Source of the DNA: Hydnum rufescens UP504
Lineage: Eukaryota; Basidiomycota; Agaricomycetes; Cantharellales; Hydnaceae
DNA: 64,000 nt
Direction: 5' to 3'
Assembly (NCBI GenBank): GCA_014904985.1
Contig: MU128932.1
Span: forward strand, 181,628-245,627
Below the pieces are notes generated by a model. That model was not told the origin of the DNA. It saw only the letters and a program-made list of their open reading frames with translations, and did no database searches. Positions 36,820 through 48,673 of this stretch are shown one piece after another; the first letter of the stretch is position 1; each line of letters starts with the position of its first letter. A program made the translations under genes and the position numbers.

Positions 36820-37567
36820 TACACAGGCTGTGCGGACCATGTCCAGACGGTGAAATAGATTTGCGGAGGCAAGCCGGGCTTAGTATATGTGGGTCTCTCA
36901 TTTGCTCTGTTGATGCAGTAATGTAGACAAACGTACATGTCTTGGCCGTTGTGTCACTTCCATACTCCAGATTCGCTGCAGGACGATGAGTGTCTCCTTT
37001 CACGCACCTTGGGTCCTTCATGTGCTTCACTATCATTCAGTACAAGAGCATCATTTTGGCTTTTGTATTTTCTACATCCACTCCCTCATTTGCTCATGGC
37101 TAAATAGGTGGTGAGGACATCTGGGGCCGACATCAGAGCTCGGGGCGGCAAGGGGCTGCGTAACTCATTCTTTCTTCGGTCGTCTCCTGGGTGGAGGGAT
37201 GACTCGCTTCCCTACTCAGGGAGAATGAAAAAAGGAACCATGTTCACCTTCGTTGTGCAGGGTGAGAATGGTATGGGAAGACTTGAGGTGATTGCTGTGG
37301 GACCAATTCGACACCCAGGGGATGAAGATGTGTCCAAACTTGCAGCGACATGGCGCACAGCAAGAGGTGTGCACGTACATCATGTTTAGGATCAGCCCGG
37401 GTATATGTGCTTAGATTCTGGGAGCCGTTCACTGACGAGGAAAAAATCGGAAGGGTGTGGGCTTATGAGTCCCTTGAATGTTTTCGTCGAAGAGGCGGGG
37501 AGGAAGGCCATGTTCAGGAAAGTATCATCCAAGCGCTGATGGAGACGGGATTGACATCCGATCCGGA

Positions 37568-37573
37568 CACGTG
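37568..37573 (+). promoter_or_regulatory. Conserved CACGTG box before kinase copy 1
   Basis: A palindromic CACGTG 41 bases before the start codon, in the context GGACACGTG. The same word precedes all five copies. CACGTG is the core bound by bHLH-type transcription factors in fungi; that role here is inference. Confidence 0.45.
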
Positions 37574-37613
37574 ACTATCTCTCGCATTGGATTCCCCGCG
37601 CTTCTGATCCCTG

Positions 37614-40502
37614 ATGGCCAACGGAGACAGAGTGAGGTCCCCTGTTCTCATACTTCCAAGGACAACGGCCTTTGATGCTGGCTCTTTTGCTGCTATCGCT
37701 GAAACGGTCACTCCAGTCACCTGGGAGTTTCCTGACTTCTATAGGGAGGTTACCTCTCCTTCCTCTAGGTAATTCATCCTGTTGAATACAAGCAGTGGCA
37801 TAATAATGGAGACATTTGGTAGGCTGCATGCATTTATATCAGGGGGTGTCCGAGACATCGAGTGTTACCTGCACCAGGTTGGCATAGTTTATCATGTCCT
37901 TGCATTCCAGGCAGCTGAATGGACTTCCAGACCAGCCATCTGCTCATGAGTGTCCACATCCAGAACCAGAGGGTGCCAATTGTCTGGTTGCGGGCGGAGA
38001 GGCGACTCCGTAGCGACCAGGGTACAATTCAATTCTCCGCCGACCGCTCCAAGCTCGGCCACAGGGAACCAGACGATTACGCCATGATCACCACATTTGC
38101 TACCCTGAATTTCCGTCACGTCATAGACCTTCTCAATAATATTACAGTTCCCCACTTGGATCGCTATAGCTACTCTTGGTACTGGGCTTGCATCAACCTC
38201 GGAACGCTTCATCAAGGCTTCGGGGGATCTTGGGTCAAACCGCCCTCACCAGGCTGGCTCCAGAACAGTGTCTTGTTTTCCCCACGCTACACCACCCATG
38301 TAGAATCCGTGGAGCGCCAATTTGCTATCCAGTTCCATAACGTGAAAAAGATCTCACTCATGGACCGAGAAAGATGGAAAAATGAGCCCACTTCTCCATC
38401 TCAAGCATCCGATTTAACCCTAGCAGGCATGAAGAGAAACATAGAACCTATTGGCTCAGCCCCCACCTTACCAGAGGAACATCTCCAAGAACCTCGCTCA
38501 CTGAAATCACCCAATGCGAATGGTGCGGTGCCTGCTGTTGCGACCAGTGCTGAGAAGAATGGTGGTCAACCGCCTCAAGGTCGCGAAATCAACCGCTCCA
38601 ATGTACTCGCCTCAAAGCCTGTCGAATCCACGACACCGTACAATCCGCATCGTCGTTCAATATCCCCAACCAGGAATGCCTTATCTGGCCAAACCGATGA
38701 AAGGCAACCCATGCAACCTGCCAATCCATCCTTGACTCCCACTCCGACTTCCACCGGAATAGACGAAGCCATGTCCATCCTGCAACATGTTGTGATTACA
38801 GCACCTTCTGCAGAAGCTCTGGCGCAACGCCCACAAGCAACCCCATCATTTGCCAATCCCCAACCTAGTCCCCCCGAAACCCCCGACTTAACTGGCCGTA
38901 TTGTTCGTTTAGGCTCAACACCCATGGCCAGAGGAGGGTACTCCTCAGTCTGGAGAGGCAGTTTGATCTCTACCACCTCTGACGACCCTCACCAAACTCT
39001 TCAGGTGTTCTTTTCAATTCATAGCTCCCGGAGGGTGCATCTCCTAACAACCGATTCCGTAGGTCGCTCTCAAGGTGCTTCATGTCCCATATACAGATGA
39101 GTCTACAGTCAAACAGAAGCTCCACAAGGTAATTTTATCCGATAGTTGCATCATGGATTTTCCGTTCACAATAGGTGTAGCATCTGCATGTAGAAATGCG
39201 AGTATGGGCCCAATTGCGTCACGAGAACGTGGCGAGATTGTTAGGTCACACTGAAGAACCTGAAGGGCCTGGTCTCGTTTCAATTTCGTACCTTCATGGT
39301 GATGTCTTGAGCTTTCTAGTGAAGAATCCAAGCGTCAATCGAGAAGTTATTGTGCGTGTACATCCATATGCTTTCGCTCAAATATGGTACGTAACCCCAA
39401 CTGAGCTTGGGCTTTACAGTGCGCCGATATTGCGCTGGGATTACAATACTTGCATGAGCACAAACCTCAAATCATACATGGCGATCTTAAAGGGGTATGC
39501 TTGAGTACACGGAGTGGTGCTTTACTGATGAATTGATGTGCTCAGCGGAACGTGCTGATCGATGGAGAAGGAAGAGCAAGTATTTGTGATTTTGGACTGT
39601 CCATAATTCTTGATGGGGGACCTACAGGCTATACGTCATCGAACTTCGGCGGGTCACTGCGATTTCTGGCTCCTGAACTTATTGATGAGCATGAGGAAAG
39701 CACTAAAACTGTGCAGACGGACATATATGCTTATGCGTGCACTTGTATTGAGGTGCGATTCGTTCCTACGGGGCGGCATGCTTTGTATCTTGGTTGTAAT
39801 CCTCTATTTGCTATAGATCTTGTTTGACCAGGAGCCCTACCACCAACTGTCCAAAGAAGCATCCCTTATACGTGCTATATCGAATCATCAACCTCCCTTT
39901 GAACTATCGAACGAGGGACTCACTTTTCCTTCACTTTTGCAAATCTTGAAGCGCTGCTGGGATTATGACCGATCGAGTCGGCCACCATTGAACTTGATCA
40001 TCGACACCATAAAGCGCTGCCTGTACCGTACCTATCGAACAACGTGGGCATCCGCCGAAGAATCGTACGTGCTCTTTCTCAATAGTACTCTACTGGATTA
40101 TGCACTTAGATTATTGGTTGATAGGGGAGGCATGTTCGATTTATGTGCTTCCGGGAGTTGAGGAAGCAGAGCTGATCTGGCTCGACCACAGTGGACTGAG
40201 CATCGTGGTGGATTCTTCGACCTCGTTCCACCGAGTCCCGATTTATCAGCGCTATCGCTGGGAATTGATGGATAACCAGAATCTCGAGGGTGCGTCGCGC
40301 CTTACTCTCAACAGAAGTAAACGCTGCTAAGGTCATTGTAGATTCGGAAGATGACTCCGATGCTTCTTCCTCTCTCTCGGGAAGGATGCATCATCATCGA
40401 GAGCCTGCCTACGTCTCAAAATGGACGGATTACTCTGTGAAATTTCGCCTCCCCTACTCATCGATGGTGTCGTACGAGTCCTACCACAAAGCTTCTACAT
40501 AA
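37614..40502 (+). CDS. Tandem protein kinase, copy 1 (frame breaks near the 3' end)
   Basis: A putative soluble serine/threonine (TKL-like) kinase. Exons: 37614-37768, 37823-37886, 37931-39004, 39063-39128, 39181-39351, 39420-39494, 39546-39752, 39817-40064 and 40125 onward. The N-terminus is MANGDRVRSPVL and FAAIAETVTPV, then a domain with VHIQNQRVPIVWLRAERR and INLGTLHQGFGGSW (about residues 50-190). A disordered Pro/Ser linker runs to about 390. The kinase domain has GSTPMARGGYSSVWRG, VALKVLH (catalytic Lys), IIHGDLKGRNVLI (HGD instead of HRD), ICDFGLS and FLAPELIDE. The tail has VDSSTSFHRVPIYQRYRWEL and KWTDYSVKFRLPYSSM. Exons 1 to 7 keep frame perfectly. Compared with copy 3, one base is missing at about 40040 (AACAACG for AACAAACG) and another at about 40149, breaking the frame after the kinase core. 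These may be assembly errors. The stop at 40500-40502 follows the conserved tail. Confidence 0.75.
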
Positions 40503-43084
40503 GGGGTATAATGGATGCTAGGTTGGAAATCGATACTGGAGCTTTTAATGGGCGTATGGAGTGGGCCGTGCCGCTGGAGGTCGAGTCGAGTCACAGGGAT
40601 ACTAGTCACAATCCCCTTTCCTTACAACCGGCGTCATCTTCTGCCTACTCACGGGAGTCATATTGTGTATGTATGATGTATCTATGGGGCTATGATTGTA
40701 GATATCGATTTCGGACAGATGTACGTGTATGATTCAGACTTGAAGGAAGAAAGGATATCAGATGGACATGATACTTGGATAATTTACATCTCTGGGAGGG
40801 GAGGGGATTAATGTGAGGAATCAACAACGCGCAATTGAAAATTCGGAACGTTGAACGAAACAAGAATCTCGAGGAGGGTGCGAAAAAAACCAGCGACACA
40901 AAGTAAACCTTTTGACGGATTCTCTAGTCAACTTCCGTATGCTCCACACAAATTAATTTACGTGCTGTCTGTGGAATGGAACCCTTGGGGCCCCCGAGGA
41001 TATAGAAAAACCCAAAGGACATTAAAGGAACACGAGCAGGACACACCAACTGTTCTCCCACCTGGGTGCAGGATCCATCAATGATTGCTTTGTACCCGAG
41101 TGTACTTGACGGTCATCCCCCTAATCTACCCCCACTCTGTCAAGCGGACCGAGAGAGAGCACCCACAACCCCCGCCTCCGCCGACGCCCAGATACGCCAA
41201 AGACACCCTACGGACTAATCCCTTTCCAGGAGCGATCGACGAGGTTGTGTGAATTCTCGACGTACGACTGAATCGGGCACTCGTTCGCAAGGGTTTTACT
41301 GACCAGTTCCGCAACAAGTATGCTGTCCATATCTATTCAAGAATCGTGTGCAGAGAAATAAACAAACAGGCAGACGCAAGGAAGCACAAGTATCTAATAT
41401 TGGGTCCCCGACACGCCATCTCCGAATTTCGGGAGAAGAAAAAAAAGAGAAGAGAAAAAAAGACCCCAGGAGTCGCGTCATGAGATACCAATCCGAATGG
41501 GCACGATTCACTAAAAAAAACGTAGCTGCGGGCCGCGGTTCCGCACTGAGGAAAATGTATGGCCATACATTACCTCCCGGTTGCGCGGACACTTGGAAAG
41601 AAATAGTTCCTGATCGTGCGGATCCTCCTTCGACAGGAATCGCACGAAATCAGTGACCAGCCCAAAACAGGTAGTATCGCCATGTCCACCAGCCAAAAGA
41701 GCTCCGACTAAGGGAAAGTCAGGTATCCTGAGGGAGGTTAGAGGCATGCGAAGTGCACGGGGCCATCTATCTGATTTGAAGGCACATTTCGAGTTTCTGG
41801 CACCTGTACCGTGCACGACGAGATCCCTTGTGATGTGTAGCCGGAACCTACGACTATGATAGAGACGCTAGGCCAACCCCAAAGAACTCAAAAGACTGTG
41901 TTCGTACTTATCCGCAAAACAATCGTTTGCCTTGGGCAACTGACAGATTTGTGCCGCACCATCGTGTACCCATGTTTATTAGCACTTATCTGCGACTCCC
42001 TCGCCGCTTCTAGTGTCTCAAGGAGTCCTCAATCGGGCATAGCATCTATTCCCAGTTGACGAAGACGACGTGCGTGTCGATTTGAACCCACACGGGGAGG
42101 ATGAAACCCGCGGCAAATCTAAGGCGCAATGCAGTATGGAAGGAGCGACTCCTGGCTGTCTCTTCTGACGCCCTATCAGTTCGTGATCTCCTTAGCACCA
42201 GTAACCGGTTCTGTAAGCGAAAGAACTCCAAGCCAACCCCCCTCGCGTCTCAAGCATTATTGTCTCAATACAGATCGTGCGACCGTACAACGCGCGAAGG
42301 AAATTAACGAGCGAGCTGGCGAGGTAGTCCGCCCAGTGACCTCATTATGTCGATGCGATCTAGGTAAACGTACGTAGGTTTAATACGGTGGCTTTGGCCC
42401 ACTCGTACCAGATTCACCTCGTCGCGGAGTCCAGGAAAATGTAAGGATGCGACGCCGTCCCATTCTACGCCCTTAGACCCTCCCGTACCATATGCTTTTA
42501 CAAAGGGTCCTTTGGCTTCAATAGGTGCGGCGGGAGAAGGGGGGGACACACCTACCACCAACATCCATAACTCGAGCCACAAACGCAAGGGGCTTATTAA
42601 CCTATTCTTCCTTGTCGCATGCTGAGGTGGACGTATACGCTCCCAACAGGGATTAGAAAAGAGCAAAATTGTCACGGTCTTTTTTCTTGGTGAGAATGGT
42701 ATGGGAAGACTTGAGGTGATGGCGGTGAGACCACCTCGACACCCTGGGCATGAAGATACGACCATACTTGCAGCGATATGGCACACAGCAAGAGGTGTGC
42801 ACGTGCATCATGTTTAGGATCAGCCGGGTATATGTACTTAGCTTAGATTCTGGGAGCCGTTCACCGTGACCGAGACGACAAGATTGCAAGCGTGTAGGCT
42901 TATGAGTCCCTGAATGTTTTCGTCGAAGAGGCGGGGAGGTCTGAGTTGATGAGCCATGTTCAGGAAAGCATATGGATTGTGCAAGCGCTGATGGAGAAGC
43001 GAAACCGATGGGGATTGAATGGAGATCATCCGATCTGGACACGTGCACGTGACGATGTTGGATTCCCCACGCTTCTGATCCCCG
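40503..43084. other. Spacer of array unit 1 to 2
   Basis: About 2.6 kb of unit spacer. It holds the purine tract at about 41440-41465 (GAGAAGAAAAAAAAGAGAAG), the ATCCATCAATGATTGCTTTG word at 41066, and small open frames that shift in other units. I see no protein that is conserved across all units on either strand, so it is called non-coding. Confidence 0.5.
43040..43051 (+). promoter_or_regulatory. Doubled CACGTG box before kinase copy 2
   Basis: Two adjacent CACGTG palindromes, 33-45 bases before the start codon of copy 2. The other copies have a single box at the same place. Confidence 0.4.
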
Positions 43085-45985
43085 ATGGCGAACAAAATCA
43101 GAGCGAGCTGGCCCGTTCTCATACGTCGAATTAAAGGGCAACGGGCTTGTCCCCACCACTTATGCCACTGACTCTTTTGCTGCTATCGCTGAAAGGGTCT
43201 CTCCAGTTTCCTGGACGTTTCCTGACTTCCATAGGGAGGTCACCTCTCCTGACTCTGCGTAAGCCGTCCTATTGAATACATGCAGCTGCATAATAACGCA
43301 GACTTTTGGTAGGCTGCATGCATTTATATCAGGGGATGTCCGAGACATCGAGTGCCATCTGGGCAACGGGGTTGGCATAGTTTATCATGTCCTTGGATTC
43401 CAGGCGGCTGAATGAACTTCCAGGTCTACAATCTGCTCATGAGGGTCCACATCCAGGACCAGAGGGTGCCAATTGTCTGGTTGCGGGCAGAGAGGTATTC
43501 CGATAGCAGCCCGGGTACTATTCAATTCACCTCCGACCGCTCTAAGTTCCAACCATTCCCCTATTACACCATGATCACCACGTTTGCTGCCCTGAATTTC
43601 CGTCACGTCCTAGACCTTCTCAATAACATTAATGTGGACCACACGCTTTCGATGTACTCTTGGTGGTGGGTTTGCATCAACTTCGGAATGCTTCATCAAG
43701 GCTTCGGGGATCTTGGGTGAAACCGCCCTCACCAGGCTGGCTCAAGGACACCATCTTGTTTTCCCCAAGACACGCAACCGGTGTAGAATCCATGCAGCGC
43801 CAATTCGCTATCCGGTTTCCTAACGCGAAAAAGATCTCACTCAGGGACCCGGAGAGATGGAAAAATGAGCCCGCTCCTCTATCTCACCCAGCCGATTCAA
43901 CCCTAGCAGGCACGGAAGAGAAAATAGCACGTATTGGTTCAGCACCAACCCCACCTGAGGAACATCTCCACGACCTCGCCCAATGCAGTCGCCCAATGCG
44001 AATGGTGCCGTACCTGTTTCTGCGACCGACGCTGAGAAGAACGGTGGGGAGCCGCCTCGACGTCGCGAATTCAACCGCCCCAATGTGCTTGCTTCGAAGC
44101 CTGCCAAATCCCCGACACTACCTGACCTGTACCGCCGTTCAATACCCCGAACCAGGAAGCCGTTATCTGGCCAAACCGATCAGAGGCGACTGGTGTAACC
44201 CGACATTCCATCTTCAACTCCCACTCCTCCAACTCTAATGTCTCCCAAAGAAGCTTCCACCAGAATAAATGGAGCCGCGTCCGTTCTGCAACATGTCGGG
44301 AGTACGACACCTTCTACACAAGCTTTCGGGCACGGTCCACAAGCTAGTCCATCGTTTCAATCCAGGCGCCCCGAAACTCCCAACTTGACCGGCCACATTG
44401 TTCGTTTGGGCTCAACACCCCTCGCCACTGGCGGGTATTCCTCAGTCTGGAGAGGCACCTTGCTCTCTGGTGCCTCAGACCACCCTGACCGATCTCTTCA
44501 GGTGTTATTCTCAATTCATAGCTCCCGCAGGGCACAAGTACTAATAGTCGATCCCCTAGGTCGCTATCAAGGTGCTTCGTGCTTCGTATACGGATGAGTA
44601 CACGATCAAACGGAAGCTCCACAAGGTAATTGTGTCTGACCGTTACACCATGGATGCTTTGTTCATGACAGATGTAGCGTCTGCATGTAGAAATGCGGAT
44701 ATGGGCTCAATTACGTCACGAGAACGTGGTGAGATTGTTAGGTCATATTGAGGAACCAGAAGGGCCTGGTCTGGTGTCAATGTTGTACCCTCACGGTAAT
44801 GTGTTGAGCTTTCTAGCGAACAACCCAAGCGTCAATCGAGAGATTATCGTGCGTTTACATCCATATGCGTCGTCTCGAGTATGGGGTCCACCCCCCACTG
44901 AGTTGGATCTTTACAGTGCGCCGATGTCGCGCTGGGATTACAATACTTGCATGAACACGTGCCTCCAATTATACATGGCGATCTGAAGGGGGTATGCCTG
45001 AACACCCCGAGTGGTAGTGCCTTTCTGATGAATTGATATGTTCAGCCGAACGTGTTGATCGACGCGGAAGGAAGAGCGAGTATTTGTGATTTTGGACTGT
45101 CTATAATTCTTGACGGGGGGCCTACTGGCCATACCTCTTCAAACTTCGGCGGCACACTGCGATTTCTAGCCCCCGAACTTCTTGATGAAAACACTAGAAC
45201 TGTGGAGACGGACATATATGCCTATGCATGCACTTGTATTGAGGTGCGATCCGCTCCTGCCGTGTATCTAGGCTGTAATCCTCTATTCCCTGTAGATCTT
45301 GTTTGACCAGGAGCCCTACCACCACCTCTCCAAAGAGGCACCCCTTATACGTGCCATATCGAATTATGAGCCTCCGTTTGAACCATCGAACGAGGAAGTC
45401 ACTTTCCCTTTGTTTTGGGGAATCTTGAAGCGCTGCTGGGATCACAACCGACGGAGTCGGCCATCATTGGGCCTAATCGTCGACAGTGCACAGCGCTGCT
45501 TGCACCATTCCTATCGAACGAATTCGGGTGTCCTCCGAGGAATCGTACGTGCTTTTTCGGGATAGGGTTCCACTAGTTCATGGGCCTATATTGTCGCATT
45601 ACAGGGCAGGACCGTTCGATTTATTTGCCTTCCTGGCCTTGAACAAGCAACGTTGATGTCGACCGACGACGATGGGCTGAGCATCATCGTGGATTCCGGG
45701 ATCTCCCTGCACCGAGTCCCGATCTATCAGCGTTATCGCTGGGAATTGATGGGTAGGCACAACCTGGAGGGTGCGTTTACATCTTCTTCTCTGACAAAAG
45801 TAAAACCTTATGGGGTATTGGTAGACTCAGAGGATGGCCCCGATGCTTTCTCTCTCTCGGGGAAGGACGGATCATCATCGGAGAGGTTTCCCCACGTCTC
45901 AGAATGGACGGATTACTGTGTGAAATTTCGCCTCCCCTACTCGTCGATGGTGTCCTACGAGTCCTACCAGAAACCTTCTCTGTAA
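43085..45985 (+). pseudogene. Tandem protein kinase, copy 2 (multiply disrupted)
   Basis: Same exon layout as copy 1, but with several lesions. The first exon shifts frame soon after MANKIRASWPV. The GGGGG before the SWVKPP motif is GGGG here (about 43706), giving a stop after HQGFGDLG. The linker shifts frame again near 43960, and near 44197 a CAA codon is TAA with an adjacent indel. The kinase domain itself is well preserved: VRLGSTPLATGGYSSVWRG, VAIKVLRASYTDE, MRIWAQLRHENVVRLLGHIE, IIHGDLKGPNVLIDAEGRAS, FGGTLRFLAPELLDE, and a tail reading SEWTDYCVKFRLPYSSM through to stop at 45985. This copy has no break in the tail where copies 1, 3, 4 and 5 do. Called a pseudogene because of multiple independent lesions, though a shorter kinase product from an internal start cannot be excluded. 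Confidence 0.65.
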
Positions 45986-48673
45986 ATGGTATAATTGATG
46001 CTAGATTGAGAATTGATACCGGAGCTTTTAATGGGAGTGTGGGAGTAGGCTGTTCCCTCGGCAGGGATTCTAGTCTCAATCTCCTTCCTCTCGACCGGCC
46101 ATCATGTTCCGGCTTATTCATGGGAATCACGTTGTACAGTATGTGTGATGTATCTATATCGCTACGACTGTAGATATCGATTCCGGACGGATGTACGTTC
46201 ATGATTCAGACTTGAAGGAAGAAAAAGACATCAGACGGACATGGTACTTGGATAATTTACATTCCTGAGGGGAGGAGATTAATGCGAGAAATCAACCATA
46301 CGGAATCGAAAATTTCGGAACATGGAACGAAGCGAGAATCTCGAGGGTGCGAAGGAGTCAGCGGCACAAGGTAGGCCTTTTTGACGGATTCTTTAGTCAA
46401 CTTCGGTACTGTACTCTTCGCGCAGATTGACTTATGTGCCGTCCGTGGAATGGCACCCTTTGGGGCCCCTGAGGATATAGAAAAACGTAAAGGGCATCAA
46501 AGGAACGCCAGCGGGACGCACCAGCTGCTCTCCCCTCTAGGTGTAGGATCCATCAATGATTGCTTTGTGCCCGATCATTTTTAACGGTCATTCCCCGAAT
46601 CTACCCTCACTCTGTTGTTCGGTACCCAAGAGGAGAGCATCACAAAGCCCTTCCCGACAGCCCAGATAGGCCGAAAAACCCCACGGGACTATTCCTTATT
46701 CCATAGAGGCGATTCACCGAGTTATTTGTTGTGATTCTCGACATCAGAGTCTGAATCGGCCCAGTCGATACTGCAAGCAGTGCCCGCATACAATATGTTG
46801 TCAGTAATTATCCAAGACCGCGTACAGAGAAATAAACACAGGTGGACACAGTGAGGTCCAGATAATATCGGGTGCCCCCGACACCGCTCATCCTGAATTG
46901 GGAGAAGAAAAAAAGAAGAGAGACACAAAAAGAGTCCCCAGAGGTCGCGTCATCGAGATACAACCGAAGGTGCACGGTTCATCTAAAAAACGTAGCTGCT
47001 AGGCTCGCGGAGGAAAGAACGTATGGCATTACATTACCTCACCCGGTTGCGGACACCTGGGAAGAATCTAGTTCCTGACGTGCGGATTTCTGTCTGTCCT
47101 CCTTCGACGGAGGTTGGCACGAAATTCTTGTGACGGCTCAAAACGGGTGGTTCGCCATTTCACCAGCCCAATGAGCTCTGACTAAGGCAAAGATCACTTC
47201 ATCCTGAGGGGGAGTTGAAGCAGAGCTCTCTCATCTGATTCTGAGAGTTCTCGGTGACCTGTGACGCGTGACAGCGACATGGAATCCTTGGTGACCTTTG
47301 ACCGAACCTACGGTCTATGTAGGACGCTAGCGCAATCCCTAAACAACTCAAAAGCGGCCTTGGTGTCATACTTATCCGCAAACAATTCATTTTCCTTGGG
47401 CGACTTGACAGCGTCGCGCCGCACTTCGTGGAGACCACTACGAGTTTATTACCTTCATCTACGATCCCCTTCTTTCGTCGCGCTTCTCTAGTGGTCTTAC
47501 GGAGTCCTTCAATCGCGGCATAGCATCCTATTGTCCAGTGGTGGGCCCGAAGGTGGCGTAGTGTCCAATGAACCTGCACAGTGGAGGATGAAAACCACCC
47601 GCGGCAAATCGTACAGGTACGTTATATGCGGATGTATGGAGAGACGCTCCTCGACCTTGGCTCTTACTTGATGACCTCGTCAGTTTGTGATACTCCTTTA
47701 GCACCAGTATAACCCCCTTCTTAAGCCGGAAGTACGTCTTCCAAGCCAAGCCCCCTCGCGTCCTGGTAGGCCGTTATTTCCCTCAATACAGGGCGTGTGG
47801 ACCGTATGAAAACGGTGAAATAAATTTACGAGGCGAGCCGGGCGAAGCTTAGCATCCGCCCAGTGAGCCTCTCATTTACTCTGTAGATGCAGTAATCTAG
47901 GTAAGCGTACGTGACATATGCGTGTTTTGGCCGTTGTGTCACTTCCATACTCCACATTCACCTCGTCCTTGAGGGAGTCCAGGAAACTGTAGGACGCACG
48001 CCCGTCCCATTCCACGCGCCTTAGCTTCCTCCCGCACTCCACTATCGTTCTACAAGGGTGTCCTTTGGACTTTCAGATTTCACACGGTGCATTTTTCACA
48101 TCCACCCTCGCTTCATTTGCTCATGCCTGAATAGGTGGTGAAGACACCTACCACCAACATCAGAACTCGGAGCCACAAGCCGCAAGGGGCCTGTGTAACT
48201 CATTCTTTCCTTGGTCGCCTGCTGAGTGGACGGATGATTTGCCTCCCTACTCAGGGATAGTGAAAAGACAACCGTGTTCACCGTCGTTGTGCTTGGTGAG
48301 AATGGTATTGGAAGACTTGAGGTGATGGCTGTGAGACCACCTCGACACCCTGGGCATGAAGATGTGTCCAGGCTTGCAGCAATATGGCACACAGCAAGAG
48401 GTGTGCACGTAGATCATGTTTAGGATCAGCCTGGGTATATGTACTTAGTTTAGATTCTGGGAGCCGTTCACTGTGACCGAGACGACAAAATCGCAAGGGT
48501 GTATGTAGGCTTATGAGTCCCTTGAAATTTTTTGTCGAAGAGGCCAGGAGGCTTGAGTTGATCAGCCATGTTCAGGAAAGCTCAAGCGCTGACGGAGACG
48601 AGATGGGATTGAATGGAGATCATCCGATCCGGACACGTGGCGGTGTTGGATTCCCCGGCGCCTCTGAGCCCTG
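45986..48673. other. Spacer of array unit 2 to 3
   Basis: About 2.7 kb of unit spacer, very similar to the spacers at 51600-54216 and 57112-60031 and more distant from 40503-43084. The purine tract is at about 46906-46932. No gene supported. Confidence 0.5.
48634..48639 (+). promoter_or_regulatory. Conserved CACGTG box before kinase copy 3
   Basis: CACGTG in the same GGACACGTG context, 35 bases before the start codon of copy 3. Confidence 0.4.

Noticed and set aside
47199..47750. Minus-strand genes in the array spacers (open frames of 60-130 residues repeated in several units)
   Set aside because: The frames differ in length and shift between units, with no recognisable domain; most look like antisense shadows of duplicated DNA.
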